A DNA stretch of 64,000 nt. Origin: Spirochaetales bacterium (lineage in GTDB: Bacteria > Spirochaetota > Leptospiria > Leptospirales > Leptonemataceae). Shown here one piece after another: positions 16,479 to 25,955 of this stretch (its first letter is position 1; every line of letters begins with the position of its first letter). The stretch lies in assembly GCA_015075425.1 (NCBI GenBank), contig JABTUL010000001.1, positions 434,001-498,000 on the forward strand, given 5' to 3'. The notes below the pieces were generated by a model, which worked only from the letters and a program-made list of their open reading frames with translations, was not told the origin of the DNA and ran no database searches. The position numbers and the translations under genes are program-made.

Positions 16479-17339
16479 TCAAAAGGTATCGGGAAGGAGC
16501 TGGTTTAAGATTTCTCTTTCGCGGGCCGGCCTTTTTTCCGCAGACGTGATGATTCCGGCCCGGACACTGCCTCGCAGTTGATTGGGTCTTTCTTCGGGAT
16601 CTTTCAGGAAGGCTTTGAGCAGAGCCTGAGCATTGGCGGCGTTAGCATGCAAATTCCCGATGATGTAGTCAGCGGTTACAGCTTCTTCTTCCACCCGCCA
16701 GGAATCGTAGTCCGTGGACATACAGACCATCTGGTAGTTGATTTCTACTTCGCGGGCCAGTTTTGCCTCTGGAAGCGCGCTCATGTTGATAATATCTCCG
16801 CCCCAGCTGCGGTACATCTGAGATTCGGCCCGGGTAGAAAACGCCGGTCCTTCCATTACCACGAGGGTTTTTTCGCGATGCAGGCGGACTCCCTGAAGAA
16901 CGCCTGCATGGCGCGCTAAAGCATCGGCCAGAGGCCGGGAGAAGGGATCACCAAAAGTGGCATGAACAACAATCGAGCCATCAAAGAAGGTGGAGGGACG
17001 ACTGCGGGTGCGGTCAATCAGCTGGGAAGGAAGGACAAAATCCCGCGGCGCGATTTCTTCGCGCAAGGACCCCACGGCAGAAAAAGCCACGATTTCTTCC
17101 ACTCCGAGGGTTTTCAGCGCAGCAATATTGGCGCGGAATGGGACCCGGGAAGGCGGCAGGAAGTGCCCGCGGCCGTGACGGGGCAGGAAGGCCACGGATC
17201 TACCGGAAAATCGACCGATGGTGATGAAATCGGAAGGCTCACCCCAGGCCGTTGCCGGACGAACCTCTGCAATAACTTCCAGGCCCTCCATTTCATAGAG
17301 ACCCGATCCACCGATGACCGCCAGCTTGACTTTTTCCAT
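16479..17339 (-). CDS. mtnP: S-methyl-5'-thioadenosine phosphorylase
   Basis: Starting at the ATG at 17339 gives 286 residues, the normal MTAP length; the family begins just before the GGSGLY phosphate loop, as here. Other motifs are FLPRHGRGHFLPPS, AVGSLREEIAPRD, GPAFSTRAESQMYR and the substrate-binding INMSALPEAKLAREVEI. STDYDSW near the C-terminus has the Asp pair expected for 6-aminopurine recognition, favouring MTAP over a guanosine/inosine PNP. It salvages methylthioadenosine from polyamine or homoserine-lactone synthesis. No other methionine-salvage gene is nearby. Confidence 0.9.
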   Translation of the reverse strand: MEKVKLAVIGGSGLYEMEGLEVIAEVRPATAWGEPSDFITIGRFSGRSVAFLPRHGRGHFLPPSRVPFRANIAALKTLGVEEIVAFSAVGSLREEIAPRDFVLPSQLIDRTRSRPSTFFDGSIVVHATFGDPFSRPLADALARHAGVLQGVRLHREKTLVVMEGPAFSTRAESQMYRSWGGDIINMSALPEAKLAREVEINYQMVCMSTDYDSWRVEEEAVTADYIIGNLHANAANAQALLKAFLKDPEERPNQLRGSVRAGIITSAEKRPAREREILNQLLPDTF

Positions 17340-17403
17340 GCCGGACAGGCGGTCATGCCGCACTTGACCGTCAAACAGTTTCAAGTGCTATGGAAAGGAG
17401 GGT

Positions 17404-19173
17404 GTGCGCCAGACCATAATGTACACAGAAAAAGAGATCCTATCTATAACAGATATTAGCTGGTTCCTCAACGCCATCAGCGACGGTGCTCTCCTGCTTT
17501 CCGAGAAAGGGGAAGTACTGCATGTGAATGTTCCCGCAAGCATCATTCTTGGTTGCCGGCCTGCGGACCTGCTGGGGCGCCGTGTGTCGGAGTCCACGGC
17601 CACGCCGGAGGAGCTGGATCGTGTCCTCTCCGCGCTGGAACTGGAAGAAGTCGTGGTCACCGAGGAGGTCCAGTTCAAAGGGGAACGTCCGGCCATCCCT
17701 GTGATGCTCACTGCTATGAAGGCACCCTCTGCCGTAGCCGGTCAACCGCTACGCTATCTGCTCCTTTTTTACGACATCAGTCCGCCTTTTGTCAACTTCA
17801 GTGCCCGGGATCGTAAGGAACTTCTGGACAGCATCTTTCATGAGATGGGTTCGGGGATCCTTCTGCACTATGCCAATGGTCGGTTGGCGCGGATGAACGA
17901 CCAGGCCCGCAATCTTCTGGGTATTCAGGGAGAACTGAGCGCGGAGAACTGGGAGATTCAGGATGAAAATGGCCGCAAGATCAACTATGACGATGCTCCG
18001 TTTTTTCAGGTACTGCGCAGCGGGCAGAGCGTAGAAAATCAGGTTCTGGCCGCCGGTCAGGAGTCCCGCTATCTTCTGGCCAACTCCTGCCCTCTGTTTT
18101 TGCGGCCAGGCATGAGACCCATGGTCATCACCACCCTTACGGATCTGGATCCCACCTACCGGGATCGAATGCGGCGTGAATCCTCGATCAAGCTCAGCCA
18201 GGAGATCAATGCTCTCTTGCGTGAACTGTTAACGGAGCGGGGTCCTAAAGAAACCCTGGAGGCTGCTTTGCGCGGTGCGATGCGTATCACCGGAGGCGAA
18301 GCCGGTTGCGCCGGCCTTTACCGCAGCGAAGTCAACACTGTGGAGTACAACGCTTTTGTGAATCTGCCGGAAATCACCCATCTGGAAATTCCGTTCCGCC
18401 GCAGCATCTTTTACGAGCTGGCCAGTGCTGGCCGCGAAGGCACTCTTTCCGTTGACGATTTTACCGCTCACCCGGCAGCGATTGCTCAGATCAAGGACAA
18501 TGGCTATGCGCATATGCTGGGCGCTCTCATCTACTGTGAAGGTAAAATCGGTGGCATGATGCAGATTTTCAATCGGTCCCGTTCTTTTAGCCAGGCCGAT
18601 GAAGACAATTTGCGCGCGCTTCTGCCTGGCCTGTCTGCAGCCCTTCTCAAGATCAACTATGAAGTGCGACTCAACACTCTGGCCAATCGTGACGGACTGA
18701 CCAATCTTTCCAACCGCCGGCATGCTACGGACAGTCTGCAGCGGGAAATTGATCGAGCCAGCCGTTACGGGAGTCCCCTTTCTGCGATTATGCTGGATAT
18801 CGATTTTTTCAAGCGTCTCAATGACGAACACGGTCACCTTGCGGGAGATCAGGTGCTGGTGGAGCTGTCACGCATCATGCTGGCCAATACCCGCAAATCG
18901 GATCTGGTGGCCCGCACCGGTGGCGAAGAGTTCATGATCGTTTTACCGGAAACGCAACTGTCCGGTTGTTTGCACAAGGCCCAGAATTTACAGGAAGCGA
19001 TCAATGCCGCGCGCATCCAGTTTGGCGAGGTGTTACTGCAGATTACCGTGTCTATGGGTTGCGCCCAGTACCGGACCGGCGAATCCATGGATGATTTTTA
19101 TTCGCGCCTGGATGAGTTGCTCTATTCATCCAAAGGCGAGGGCAGAAACCGGATCACGGCTCCAGCAGTTTAA
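17404..19173 (+). CDS. Diguanylate cyclase with PAS and GAF sensor domains
   Basis: The 589-residue soluble protein has two PAS-like domains (about 15-110 and 130-230), a GAF domain (about 255-405) and a GGDEF domain (about 420-585). The active site is intact (RTGGEEF), and an RxxD inhibitory site (RKSD) sits five residues before it, so product inhibition by c-di-GMP is expected. The start is a GTG at 17404 close behind an AAGGAGG; an in-frame ATG at 17419 is an alternative. The 3' end overlaps the convergent PP2C regulator by 20 bp. Confidence 0.92.
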   Translation: MRQTIMYTEKEILSITDISWFLNAISDGALLLSEKGEVLHVNVPASIILGCRPADLLGRRVSESTATPEELDRVLSALELEEVVVTEEVQFKGERPAIPVMLTAMKAPSAVAGQPLRYLLLFYDISPPFVNFSARDRKELLDSIFHEMGSGILLHYANGRLARMNDQARNLLGIQGELSAENWEIQDENGRKINYDDAPFFQVLRSGQSVENQVLAAGQESRYLLANSCPLFLRPGMRPMVITTLTDLDPTYRDRMRRESSIKLSQEINALLRELLTERGPKETLEAALRGAMRITGGEAGCAGLYRSEVNTVEYNAFVNLPEITHLEIPFRRSIFYELASAGREGTLSVDDFTAHPAAIAQIKDNGYAHMLGALIYCEGKIGGMMQIFNRSRSFSQADEDNLRALLPGLSAALLKINYEVRLNTLANRDGLTNLSNRRHATDSLQREIDRASRYGSPLSAIMLDIDFFKRLNDEHGHLAGDQVLVELSRIMLANTRKSDLVARTGGEEFMIVLPETQLSGCLHKAQNLQEAINAARIQFGEVLLQITVSMGCAQYRTGESMDDFYSRLDELLYSSKGEGRNRITAPAV

Positions 19174-20314
19174 TCACGGCCATGGCAATATCGTCGCTGA
19201 AGCCTTCGCGCAGGTGAACGTTTTCCAGCCTGTGCAGCAGTTTTTGAAATTCCTGTTCAAAAGTCGCCTCATCCGTGATCGGTTGCAGGCTCCGGTGAAC
19301 CGATTCAAAGACTTCATCCATGGCCCCGGCCCCCTGCTGCCCCATACCCAGCTCCAGAAGTCCGTTGGTGAATAAAAATAACATCTGACCTTTTTCCACT
19401 CTTGCCCTGGCGGTGCGCAGATCCATGTCTTTGAGTACACCGATGACCTGATTGGAGTGGGGCAAGAATTGGTGGCTGCCATCGGCATGCATGAGAACAG
19501 GCATGGGCGTGCCACAGATACAGTATTCCAGTTCTGCGGAGGTGGTGTGCAGGATAGCGGCCATCACAGATAGAGAACAATTGCCCAGCTTGTCGATAAG
19601 GGCATTATTAATGATTTGCAACAATTGCGATGGGGTTGAAGAGGACCGGTAGTGGGTTTCCATTAACCATTGAACTTCTCTTGAGATCAGGGCTGCCGTA
19701 ACCCCGCTACCGGAAATATCGCCGAGAATAATCAACAGTCGGTCATCCGCCAGTTGATAAAAATAGCAGAAATCACCGTTGAGATACTCTTTGCCTGGAC
19801 GGGTGACGGAATGAAAGAGCAGTCCGTCCATGTGGATTTTTTCCTGGCGTGACAGTTGCTTCTGGATCCGGGCAGCTATGCGCAGGTCCCGCTCCAGAGA
19901 TTCCAGATACATGCTCTTTTCTTTATCCAGTAAATAGTTCTGTTCCGCTTTGCGGATAGCGATTTCGATGAGTTCATCGGCCAGCGGTTTGAATAAAAAA
20001 TTGGGAATCCGTCCGGTGATGCTGCCCATGATTTCCCGAAGATTCTGTTCTTCTATCAGGAAGATCACCTGGCACATGGGCTGAATGCTGTAGAGCAGGT
20101 TCAAAATCTCCACGCCGGACATTACCGGTAGTCGGGCATCCAGAAACACTATGGGCGAGGCTTCCGTTTCAATGTAGCGTATCCCCTCTTCGCCAGAGGC
20201 AGCAATATGTGAAGGATATCCCAGCCGCAAAAAGGAACGACTCAGTTGCAGAGCCAGCTGGCTGTCAGGTTCGATGATCAGGACCTCAGGCTTACGGGTG
20301 TTCTTTTTTTGCAT
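19154..20314 (-). CDS. Response regulator with PP2C (SpoIIE/RsbU-type) phosphatase output
   Basis: From the ATG at 20314 (GGAG six bases upstream) the protein has 386 residues. It has a receiver domain (about 10-125; phospho-acceptor Asp in VFLDARLPVMSG, Lys in FLFKPL), a short coiled coil (RIAARIQKQL) and a PP2C-like phosphatase (about 165-385) with metal-binding Asp in NGDFCYF, GDISGSGVTAAL and FSDDIAMAV. This type usually dephosphorylates anti-sigma-factor antagonists in partner-switching pathways. No anti-sigma antagonist gene is adjacent. It overlaps the upstream gene by 23 bp, making it the third gene of a likely operon with the HDAC-like gene. Confidence 0.9.
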   Translation of the reverse strand: MQKKNTRKPEVLIIEPDSQLALQLSRSFLRLGYPSHIAASGEEGIRYIETEASPIVFLDARLPVMSGVEILNLLYSIQPMCQVIFLIEEQNLREIMGSITGRIPNFLFKPLADELIEIAIRKAEQNYLLDKEKSMYLESLERDLRIAARIQKQLSRQEKIHMDGLLFHSVTRPGKEYLNGDFCYFYQLADDRLLIILGDISGSGVTAALISREVQWLMETHYRSSSTPSQLLQIINNALIDKLGNCSLSVMAAILHTTSAELEYCICGTPMPVLMHADGSHQFLPHSNQVIGVLKDMDLRTARARVEKGQMLFLFTNGLLELGMGQQGAGAMDEVFESVHRSLQPITDEATFEQEFQKLLHRLENVHLREGFSDDIAMAVIKLLEP

Positions 20315-21185
20315 GCTGCTCTCCGGGCGGGACAATGCGGAATTGGATCCGTTTCATTTCATGAACGATGCGCGTGAAATAGTCCCGGTTCCAGAGCAGG
20401 GCATCCAGATCCGGTTCCAGGGTAGAGATCATTTCTCCAGGAGTCCAGCGAATGATTTCATGGTCCTGATTGATGATTCTTTCTTCCGCAAAGGCGCGCG
20501 AAATTTCCCGTGCACCAAACCGCCGCAAATCCCGAATTAAAGATCGAAACTGTGATTCGCGCGAGGGATCGTAAAAACTGAATTCACGGTGAAAGAGCAG
20601 CGCATCGTGGAAGTATTCCGGGATGTTGAAGGCCCCGCGTGCTCCCACTCCTAAAGCAAGATTGGAAATGAAATCGGCCATCTGTGAGAAAATTCCGAGC
20701 CCGGGCACATCCTGACCGGGAAACAAGCGATCCTTGCGGAAGGATTTAACCAGAGGATTGCGGGTGAGCAACCAGTCGATGTAAAGCAGCTTTTTCTCCG
20801 GGATTCCAGCATGCAATCGAAAGCGAAAATTCGAAAGCTTCAGCCGAATATGAATCAGGATATCTTCGCCTGTTTTGACAAAAATGCGCTGGTCGTATTC
20901 GCTAAGGTACTGCAATTCCAGGTGAAAATTGCCATACCCTTTTGACTCTATGGCCTTAAAGATCCCGGACCATTGCATGAGTTCATGAATTTCTTTATGA
21001 CTGAATTTGCCAAAAATCAGGGTATTGCCGGCGCTGTCCTGACCCTGAAATAGAGGGCCGCCACCCAGGTCATCGGCGATTTCTCCCGGCTCAAGCCCAA
21101 CAAGGTCCAGCTGTTTTTCGGATGCTGGCACCTCGGTCGCTTCCTTTTTACGGTCAGACCATTTATCGGTAAAGCGGAACATCAA
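20292..21185 (-). CDS. Conserved hypothetical cytoplasmic protein
   Basis: The 297-residue protein shows no signal peptide, membrane segment or motif I recognise. It is mixed alpha/beta and rich in aromatic and charged residues, with a loop QDVPGLGIFSQMADF in the middle and a C-terminal helix ending PGEQHAKKEHP. It is linked by ATGA to the HDAC-like gene upstream and overlaps the PP2C regulator downstream. Its place between them suggests a shared regulatory pathway. Confidence 0.65.
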   Translation of the reverse strand: MMFRFTDKWSDRKKEATEVPASEKQLDLVGLEPGEIADDLGGGPLFQGQDSAGNTLIFGKFSHKEIHELMQWSGIFKAIESKGYGNFHLELQYLSEYDQRIFVKTGEDILIHIRLKLSNFRFRLHAGIPEKKLLYIDWLLTRNPLVKSFRKDRLFPGQDVPGLGIFSQMADFISNLALGVGARGAFNIPEYFHDALLFHREFSFYDPSRESQFRSLIRDLRRFGAREISRAFAEERIINQDHEIIRWTPGEMISTLEPDLDALLWNRDYFTRIVHEMKRIQFRIVPPGEQHAKKEHP

Positions 21186-22105
21186 AGCAAACCGGCCATG
21201 ACTTCGCAGGTCTGGAAATGTAAATTTACGGTATCTTCTGTTTTTAAAGCATAGCCCCCGGCCATAACGACTACCAGCGGGACATCAGGAAGAAAATCCC
21301 GAACCATGCGATCCCGTTCAGCCATGCCCTCATAGGTGAGCTTGATGCCACCCAGTTGATCACGTTCAAACACATCCGTTCCGGCCAGGTAGAAGATCAT
21401 TTCCGGTTTGAATTTACGTTTGATATGCTCCAGCGCCTGGCTTAAGAGTGTAAGGTATTCTTCGTCGCGGGTGCCGGTCTTCAGGGCAACGTCAAGGGAT
21501 CCCTTTTCCTTTATAGCCGGGTAATTCTTTTCTTCATGCATGCTGAATGTGAACACGTTGCCATCACGGCGAAAAATCCGGGCCGTACCGTTCCCCTGGT
21601 GAACATCAAGATCTATAATCAGGACTTTCTTTATTTGCTTTTCTTTCTGTAACAAGCGGACTGCGATGGCAACATCGTTCAAATAGCAAAATCCTTCCGC
21701 CTGGTCAGCAAAGGCGTGGTGAAAGCCTCCGCCAATGTTGATGGCCCGTCCACAGAGCAGAGCCTCCCGCGCGGCCTGCACCGTGCCCCCGCTGGCCAGA
21801 AAAAAAGCCTCCACAATGGGAGCGGTTAAAGGGAGCTCACTGCGCGAAAGGGCACGCGACCGATTGAGCGTCAAGAGGTCGTTTAGATAGCTTTCTGAAT
21901 GAGCTACCTGGGCCTCTTTCCTGGTCAGAGGTTGCGGTTCAACAAAACGAAAGTCGCGGAAGCGGTCATCTTCAACCAGCTTCAAATAAATGTACCCGAA
22001 CTTAACGCTGGGAAAGACGTGCGGACCCAGGTCCATGTTGTATTCGCTGGAGTAAACGAAGACGATTTGCTTATTTGTGATTGACCCGGAAACTGGAGTT
22101 CTCAT
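21182..22105 (-). CDS. Histone deacetylase-family amidohydrolase
   Basis: The 307-residue protein has the arginase/deacetylase-fold signature of class I/II HDAC-like enzymes: GGGFHHAF (catalytic His pair), GFCYLNDVAIA, LIIDLDVHQGNGTA (zinc ligands Asp and His) and LAGTDVFERDQLGG (third ligand Asp). In bacteria such enzymes deacetylate acetoin-metabolism proteins, polyamines or lysine side chains. The target is unknown. It is the first gene of a three-gene unit and starts only 12 bp from the divergent App1-like gene. Confidence 0.9.
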   Translation of the reverse strand: MRTPVSGSITNKQIVFVYSSEYNMDLGPHVFPSVKFGYIYLKLVEDDRFRDFRFVEPQPLTRKEAQVAHSESYLNDLLTLNRSRALSRSELPLTAPIVEAFFLASGGTVQAAREALLCGRAINIGGGFHHAFADQAEGFCYLNDVAIAVRLLQKEKQIKKVLIIDLDVHQGNGTARIFRRDGNVFTFSMHEEKNYPAIKEKGSLDVALKTGTRDEEYLTLLSQALEHIKRKFKPEMIFYLAGTDVFERDQLGGIKLTYEGMAERDRMVRDFLPDVPLVVVMAGGYALKTEDTVNLHFQTCEVMAGLL

Positions 22106-22117
22106 ACCAACTTATCT

Positions 22118-23701
22118 ATGGAAGAACAGGAATCGAGCCGGGAAGTCCCTGTCGATAAAAAACGTATTGCGCTCTTCAATGGCGCCTGCGGTCAGAGCGG
22201 GCACATTGTGATAACCGGACAGGTGGTTGATATCCCCATTACCGAGTCGCACCGTGACGAAGAGTGGGATCTTTATACTCCCATTCCTTACTCCCAGAAG
22301 AAGAAGATTCGGCCCATCCAGGACTTTGGAATGTCTGGCGTTCGCCGGCCTCGGTTGCAGCTGGAAGTCCTCAATCACGGCTCCCGTAATTTGCGCCCCC
22401 ATGAACTTGATTCCGTTGAGGTCCTTTTTACTTCTGAGGAGTTCAAGGGCAATGACAATAGTTTCTTTAGCTATGATTTGAAAGCGGACCTGCCCCCCGG
22501 CAACTATTTGATTCGTATCATTTTGCGGGGAGTTGATTCTCTGCGGCAGAGTGTGAGTGATCTGAGTTTCATTGGTAACAGCGATTCTCTGATATTGAAA
22601 CGGGATATCCCCATAGGCTACGGTCCCGTGCGTATTCTTCCGGCGGACTACTCCGGCTACATCATTAGCTCGGACATTGATCAAACGTTTCTGGATACAC
22701 GGATAGGCTCGACGCAGGGCTTGATGGAAACTCTTTTTGAAACGCCGGAATCCAAACAGGCCATCCCGGGAATGCCGGAGTTTATCCGCGAAATTTTACG
22801 GGCCCAGAATCCGCCGTATCCGCTCCATTTTATTTCTGCATCCCCTCATTTTTTTCGCCGCACACTCAGTACCGTCTTTGATGACCTCGACATCCATTTC
22901 AGTTCCCTGAATCTGAAGTATCTGGCCAGCACTGTTGAGAATGTTTTCAAGAAAACATTTGATACTATTTTTCATTTTGATGACCTTATCAAAGGTGGAG
23001 TGAGCACGGCCATCAATCGGACGATGAAATTTCTGGGATCGAGTATTCAATCGCTCTATGACCAGATTGCTTATAAATTGACAACCCTTCTCGAGAATCG
23101 ATTGACCCAGCCGCGCCTTGCGCGGGAAGTACTGCTGGGCGATAACACGGAAAGTGATTTTCTGATATTCTCTCTTTACCAGCATATTTTGCTGGGGCAC
23201 ATTAAAGGCGAAGATCTTGAGAATTTTCTATATAAACTAAATTTTCAGGAACGCGAAGCGCTGACCCGCGATGCCGCGCGCGGCATCGCGGAACTGGCAG
23301 CCGCTTGCCTGAAAAAACACGGTCAGCATAATTCTGTGGTGGCGGTGTGGATCAATCAGGCTTTTGAGCACCCGGACCAGTCGGAAATGAGGGCCCTGAT
23401 CGAGTCGGCTCTGCCGGAAGGTTGCCGGGATGCGACAGCAGTGGTTCCGGTAAAAGGAGCAGCGGGGGCTCTGGGGTTTGCGCTGCATGCTCTGGACCTG
23501 GGACTCATCGATCGCGAAGCTGTGAAACGCATCTGGCATAGCATGAAAGGCAGGGTTTACGGAACCACGCCCATAGATGATGAATTTGCCCGGGCTGCTC
23601 TGAAGACGACGACTGCGATTTCCCCCGGCGAACTGCTGGACAGCGTCCCCGCTCCGGTCTATGCTTCAGCCTATCAGGATCAGTTGCCGGAGACGGATTG
23701 A
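22118..23701 (+). CDS. App1-like (DUF2183) phosphatidate phosphatase-domain protein
   Basis: The 527-residue protein has an N-terminal beta-sandwich-like region (about 15-165) and a HAD-type App1 catalytic domain starting at SSDIDQTFLDT (D186xD188xT190), with FISASPHFFRR as motif II and LLGDNTESD as motif IV. The yeast App1 enzyme dephosphorylates phosphatidic acid; bacterial members are poorly studied. The last ~150 residues are helical and extra to the core. No membrane segment or signal is visible. No good Shine-Dalgarno precedes the ATG. Confidence 0.8.
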   Translation: MEEQESSREVPVDKKRIALFNGACGQSGHIVITGQVVDIPITESHRDEEWDLYTPIPYSQKKKIRPIQDFGMSGVRRPRLQLEVLNHGSRNLRPHELDSVEVLFTSEEFKGNDNSFFSYDLKADLPPGNYLIRIILRGVDSLRQSVSDLSFIGNSDSLILKRDIPIGYGPVRILPADYSGYIISSDIDQTFLDTRIGSTQGLMETLFETPESKQAIPGMPEFIREILRAQNPPYPLHFISASPHFFRRTLSTVFDDLDIHFSSLNLKYLASTVENVFKKTFDTIFHFDDLIKGGVSTAINRTMKFLGSSIQSLYDQIAYKLTTLLENRLTQPRLAREVLLGDNTESDFLIFSLYQHILLGHIKGEDLENFLYKLNFQEREALTRDAARGIAELAAACLKKHGQHNSVVAVWINQAFEHPDQSEMRALIESALPEGCRDATAVVPVKGAAGALGFALHALDLGLIDREAVKRIWHSMKGRVYGTTPIDDEFARAALKTTTAISPGELLDSVPAPVYASAYQDQLPETD

Positions 23702-23720
23702 AGAGACTTTTGAACCAGGC

Positions 23721-24398
23721 TCAAGGCGCTGCCGATTTGCGCAGCATGGCCAGGTCAGGATAAAGCCGTTCCAGGTCCCCCGTCCCCCGTCCGCGGTAGA
23801 TGCCCCGGAGGAATCCCTGCCGATCCACCAGAAAAATATTCTCCGTGTGAACAAAGTCCATGAGATTGTCCTTGCCCACCCGTGCCAGGATGTCTGCGGC
23901 AAATTGCTTGCGGGTCAATTCTTCAATGTGACCTTTATTCCCGGTGAGTAAGTGCCAGTTTTTTTGTTCGATTTTGTATTCCCTTTTGAATGCGGCAAGG
24001 CCTGCCGGGGTATCCGTAGTTGGATCCACTGTGATGCCCAGAAAAAGAAGATCATCCTGCTGCGGGAGCCGGCGGGATATCTCACGGACGTTGGCGGTGA
24101 TGAGAGGGCATATGCCGCGACAACTCGTAAAGAAAAAATACACAATACTGTATTTTCCATTCGTGTCCTTGAAATCAAATGTTCTACCCGAATCATCGAT
24201 GAGGTCTATCTTCTGTATATTGCGCAGTGTACTGGCGTCGGGCTCCTCCGCCGGCCAGTGGGGATCCATGATTTCACCCTGAAAGTACGGTAGCACACCA
24301 TCGACCGGTGCGGCTGCGCGGGCCAGCTCCGGGTGAAAATTCCCGGATTCTCTACAGAAGCTGAGAAAAACAAGAATAAGAATGGATTTCCCGTTCAT
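23721..24398 (-). CDS. SCO1/SenC-type lipoprotein, cassette copy B
   Basis: The start is the ATG at 24398 (overlapping the previous stop as ATGA), giving 225 residues; the longer open frame has no signal sequence. Signal and lipobox: ILILVFLSFC. The thioredoxin-like core has CRGIC (the CxxxC copper/redox motif) in a FFTSCRGICP context and the conserved His in DFVHTENIFLVD. SCO proteins deliver copper to cytochrome oxidase or act as thiol reductases. It is the last gene of the two-cassette operon. It differs strongly from copy A (25956-26660), though all key residues are shared. Confidence 0.88.
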   Translation of the reverse strand: MNGKSILILVFLSFCRESGNFHPELARAAAPVDGVLPYFQGEIMDPHWPAEEPDASTLRNIQKIDLIDDSGRTFDFKDTNGKYSIVYFFFTSCRGICPLITANVREISRRLPQQDDLLFLGITVDPTTDTPAGLAAFKREYKIEQKNWHLLTGNKGHIEELTRKQFAADILARVGKDNLMDFVHTENIFLVDRQGFLRGIYRGRGTGDLERLYPDLAMLRKSAAP

Positions 24399-24937
24399 TT
24401 TTTTCCCGGGGGCGGATCGCAGAGTTTGCTGCCGGGCATGCCGATGCTTACATTTTTGCTGAATACGAAATTGAAATAGATCTGGCCTGTTTCGCGCCAT
24501 TTTTTGGCGGCCAGCGGTCGGCCCTGATTATCATAAAGGGTGAACTCGCCGGGGTTCCCATTGGAATACCAGGCCCAGGACTCGCCGGAATAGTTTCCAC
24601 GATCAAACTCCGCATAACTGCGCCGCTTTCCATCGGGGAACCAGGTCTGGTGTTTGCCGTGTTTGATCCCGGCGACGTATTCGCGGCTGGCCAGTTTGAT
24701 TCCTGTCCTGGTAAAAATCGTTGCTTCTCCATGTTCCACTCCTTCAACGTAAGGAGTGCGATGCACTTCCTGTAGATCCGAAATCTCTTCGATCAGGATG
24801 CCGCGGAAGGGTTGCCCCCGGTACATTAGGCGACCGCCGGCCATACTCAGGCCGGCGTCACCGCTGTGCACTTCCAGTCTGGCGCGCGTGCAGGCCAGAC
24901 TGGGAAGGATCAGAACTATGAAAAAAGCCCGTTTCAG
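24395..24937 (-). CDS. MORN-repeat lipoprotein, cassette copy B (probable CTG start)
   Basis: The C-terminal ~110 residues hold MORN_2-type repeats (GEATIFTRTGIKLASREYV, GKHQTWFPDGKRRSYAEF, GESWAWYSNGNPGEF), as in YwqK-like proteins. A lipoprotein signal LKRAFFIVLILPSLAC lies directly upstream in frame, but no ATG, GTG or TTG precedes its Cys. The first codon after an in-frame stop is CTG at 24937-24935, which overlaps the TGA of the YHYH gene as CTGA. A GTG at 24871 would lose the signal. Copy A has the same arrangement, which supports CTG initiation by translational coupling. Total length from CTG is 180 residues. The function is unknown; repeats of this type usually bind lipids or proteins. 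Confidence 0.75.
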   Translation of the reverse strand: MKRAFFIVLILPSLACTRARLEVHSGDAGLSMAGGRLMYRGQPFRGILIEEISDLQEVHRTPYVEGVEHGEATIFTRTGIKLASREYVAGIKHGKHQTWFPDGKRRSYAEFDRGNYSGESWAWYSNGNPGEFTLYDNQGRPLAAKKWRETGQIYFNFVFSKNVSIGMPGSKLCDPPPGKK

Positions 24938-25914
24938 TTAGTTACCGTCCCTATGGTTCCGTAAAAGGAGGAGCCCATCAGTGTTTTGATCGTTGCGGTG
25001 CTGTCGTACACGTAGTGGTAATGGTAGGTGGCCGTAGAAAAATGCTGCGTCACTGCGGTGTGACCGTGGTAGGTGTCCAGAGTCGGTGTGAAGTCGTCAC
25101 CTGTTCCGGCGGTTCCGTTATCGCATCTGGATCCGTAAATTGCATAGCCATCGAGGGCCAGGCCAATCAGCAGCACATCATTATTGTACTGAGTTGTAGC
25201 GGTTCCGGACTGGTCCGTCGAATACTGTTTCACCCAGGCGTGGTGATGGGTGACTCCGGAACTCTGCGGGTGGCTGCCAAAAGCATCAAAGGTTGTCGCT
25301 TCCGTTGCCAGGGTATCGCCCGGGGCGGCTGCATTGTTGAAAATGGCCAGCCCATTGCGGGTGATCCCGATGGAGGATAGACCTGCCTGAGTTCCGCTTT
25401 TCGTGCCGTTCTGAACAGTGGGGTTTTTGGGAATTGCATACACAAAATTCTGGCTGGCAATACGGTTGGTCCCTGCTGCTGTGTGTTGCGTGCCGTCAAG
25501 ATTGGGCAGAGCAGCGTAGAGGTTTGCGCCATTACCCCAGTAGTAGCTGGCATGGTTGGGTAAATTTTTGGACTTGAAGCAATAGTAATCGCCCACTACG
25601 TAACCTACGGAGCACTTGAAATTATCTTTGATCCAGCCAGGCAGGCTGCTGTCCATTGAGGTGGTCACCCCGCTGATACAGCCATCGCCGCCCACCGTGG
25701 CTGTAGAATTGCTTATGGTGGATCCGGTGGAAACACTGCTTGTGCATGGATTGCTCGATCCGCTGCTGCTACTCTGGCTGGCCAGAAGTAAAGCGGCCAG
25801 AGCTGTCAGGTTGGGGCTCTCTTCCTCGCCCTGCCCAAAAAGGGACAGGATGGTGTTGCATTGTAACAGGAGGCCGGAAAGAACCGCCACTCCCAATCGC
25901 ATGGTTGTTTTCAT
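24934..25914 (-). CDS. YHYH-domain lipoprotein, cassette copy B
   Basis: The 326-residue protein has a lipoprotein signal (AVLSGLLLQC), a Ser-rich linker and a YHYH domain with many His residues: GVTHHHAW, LDTYHGHT and the name-giving TYHYHYV. A fixed spacing of ALDGYAIYG and the His motifs is seen in both copies. YHYH proteins are exported and of unknown function; the His clusters suggest metal binding. The ribosome site AAGGAG and first ~54 codons are identical in DNA to copy A. The mature domains differ widely. Its stop is coupled to the MORN gene. Confidence 0.88.
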   Translation of the reverse strand: MKTTMRLGVAVLSGLLLQCNTILSLFGQGEEESPNLTALAALLLASQSSSSGSSNPCTSSVSTGSTISNSTATVGGDGCISGVTTSMDSSLPGWIKDNFKCSVGYVVGDYYCFKSKNLPNHASYYWGNGANLYAALPNLDGTQHTAAGTNRIASQNFVYAIPKNPTVQNGTKSGTQAGLSSIGITRNGLAIFNNAAAPGDTLATEATTFDAFGSHPQSSGVTHHHAWVKQYSTDQSGTATTQYNNDVLLIGLALDGYAIYGSRCDNGTAGTGDDFTPTLDTYHGHTAVTQHFSTATYHYHYVYDSTATIKTLMGSSFYGTIGTVTN

Positions 25915-25928
25915 AAGTATCTCCTTAA
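25752..25928. repeat. 177-bp perfect direct repeat, copy B
   Basis: Identical base for base to 27972-28148. It covers the ribosome-binding site, signal peptide, lipobox and Ser-rich linker of the YHYH genes. Similarity ends sharply on both sides. Confidence 0.95.
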
Positions 25929-25955
25929 ATTAAGTGAAAAAAATCAAATCATTCC

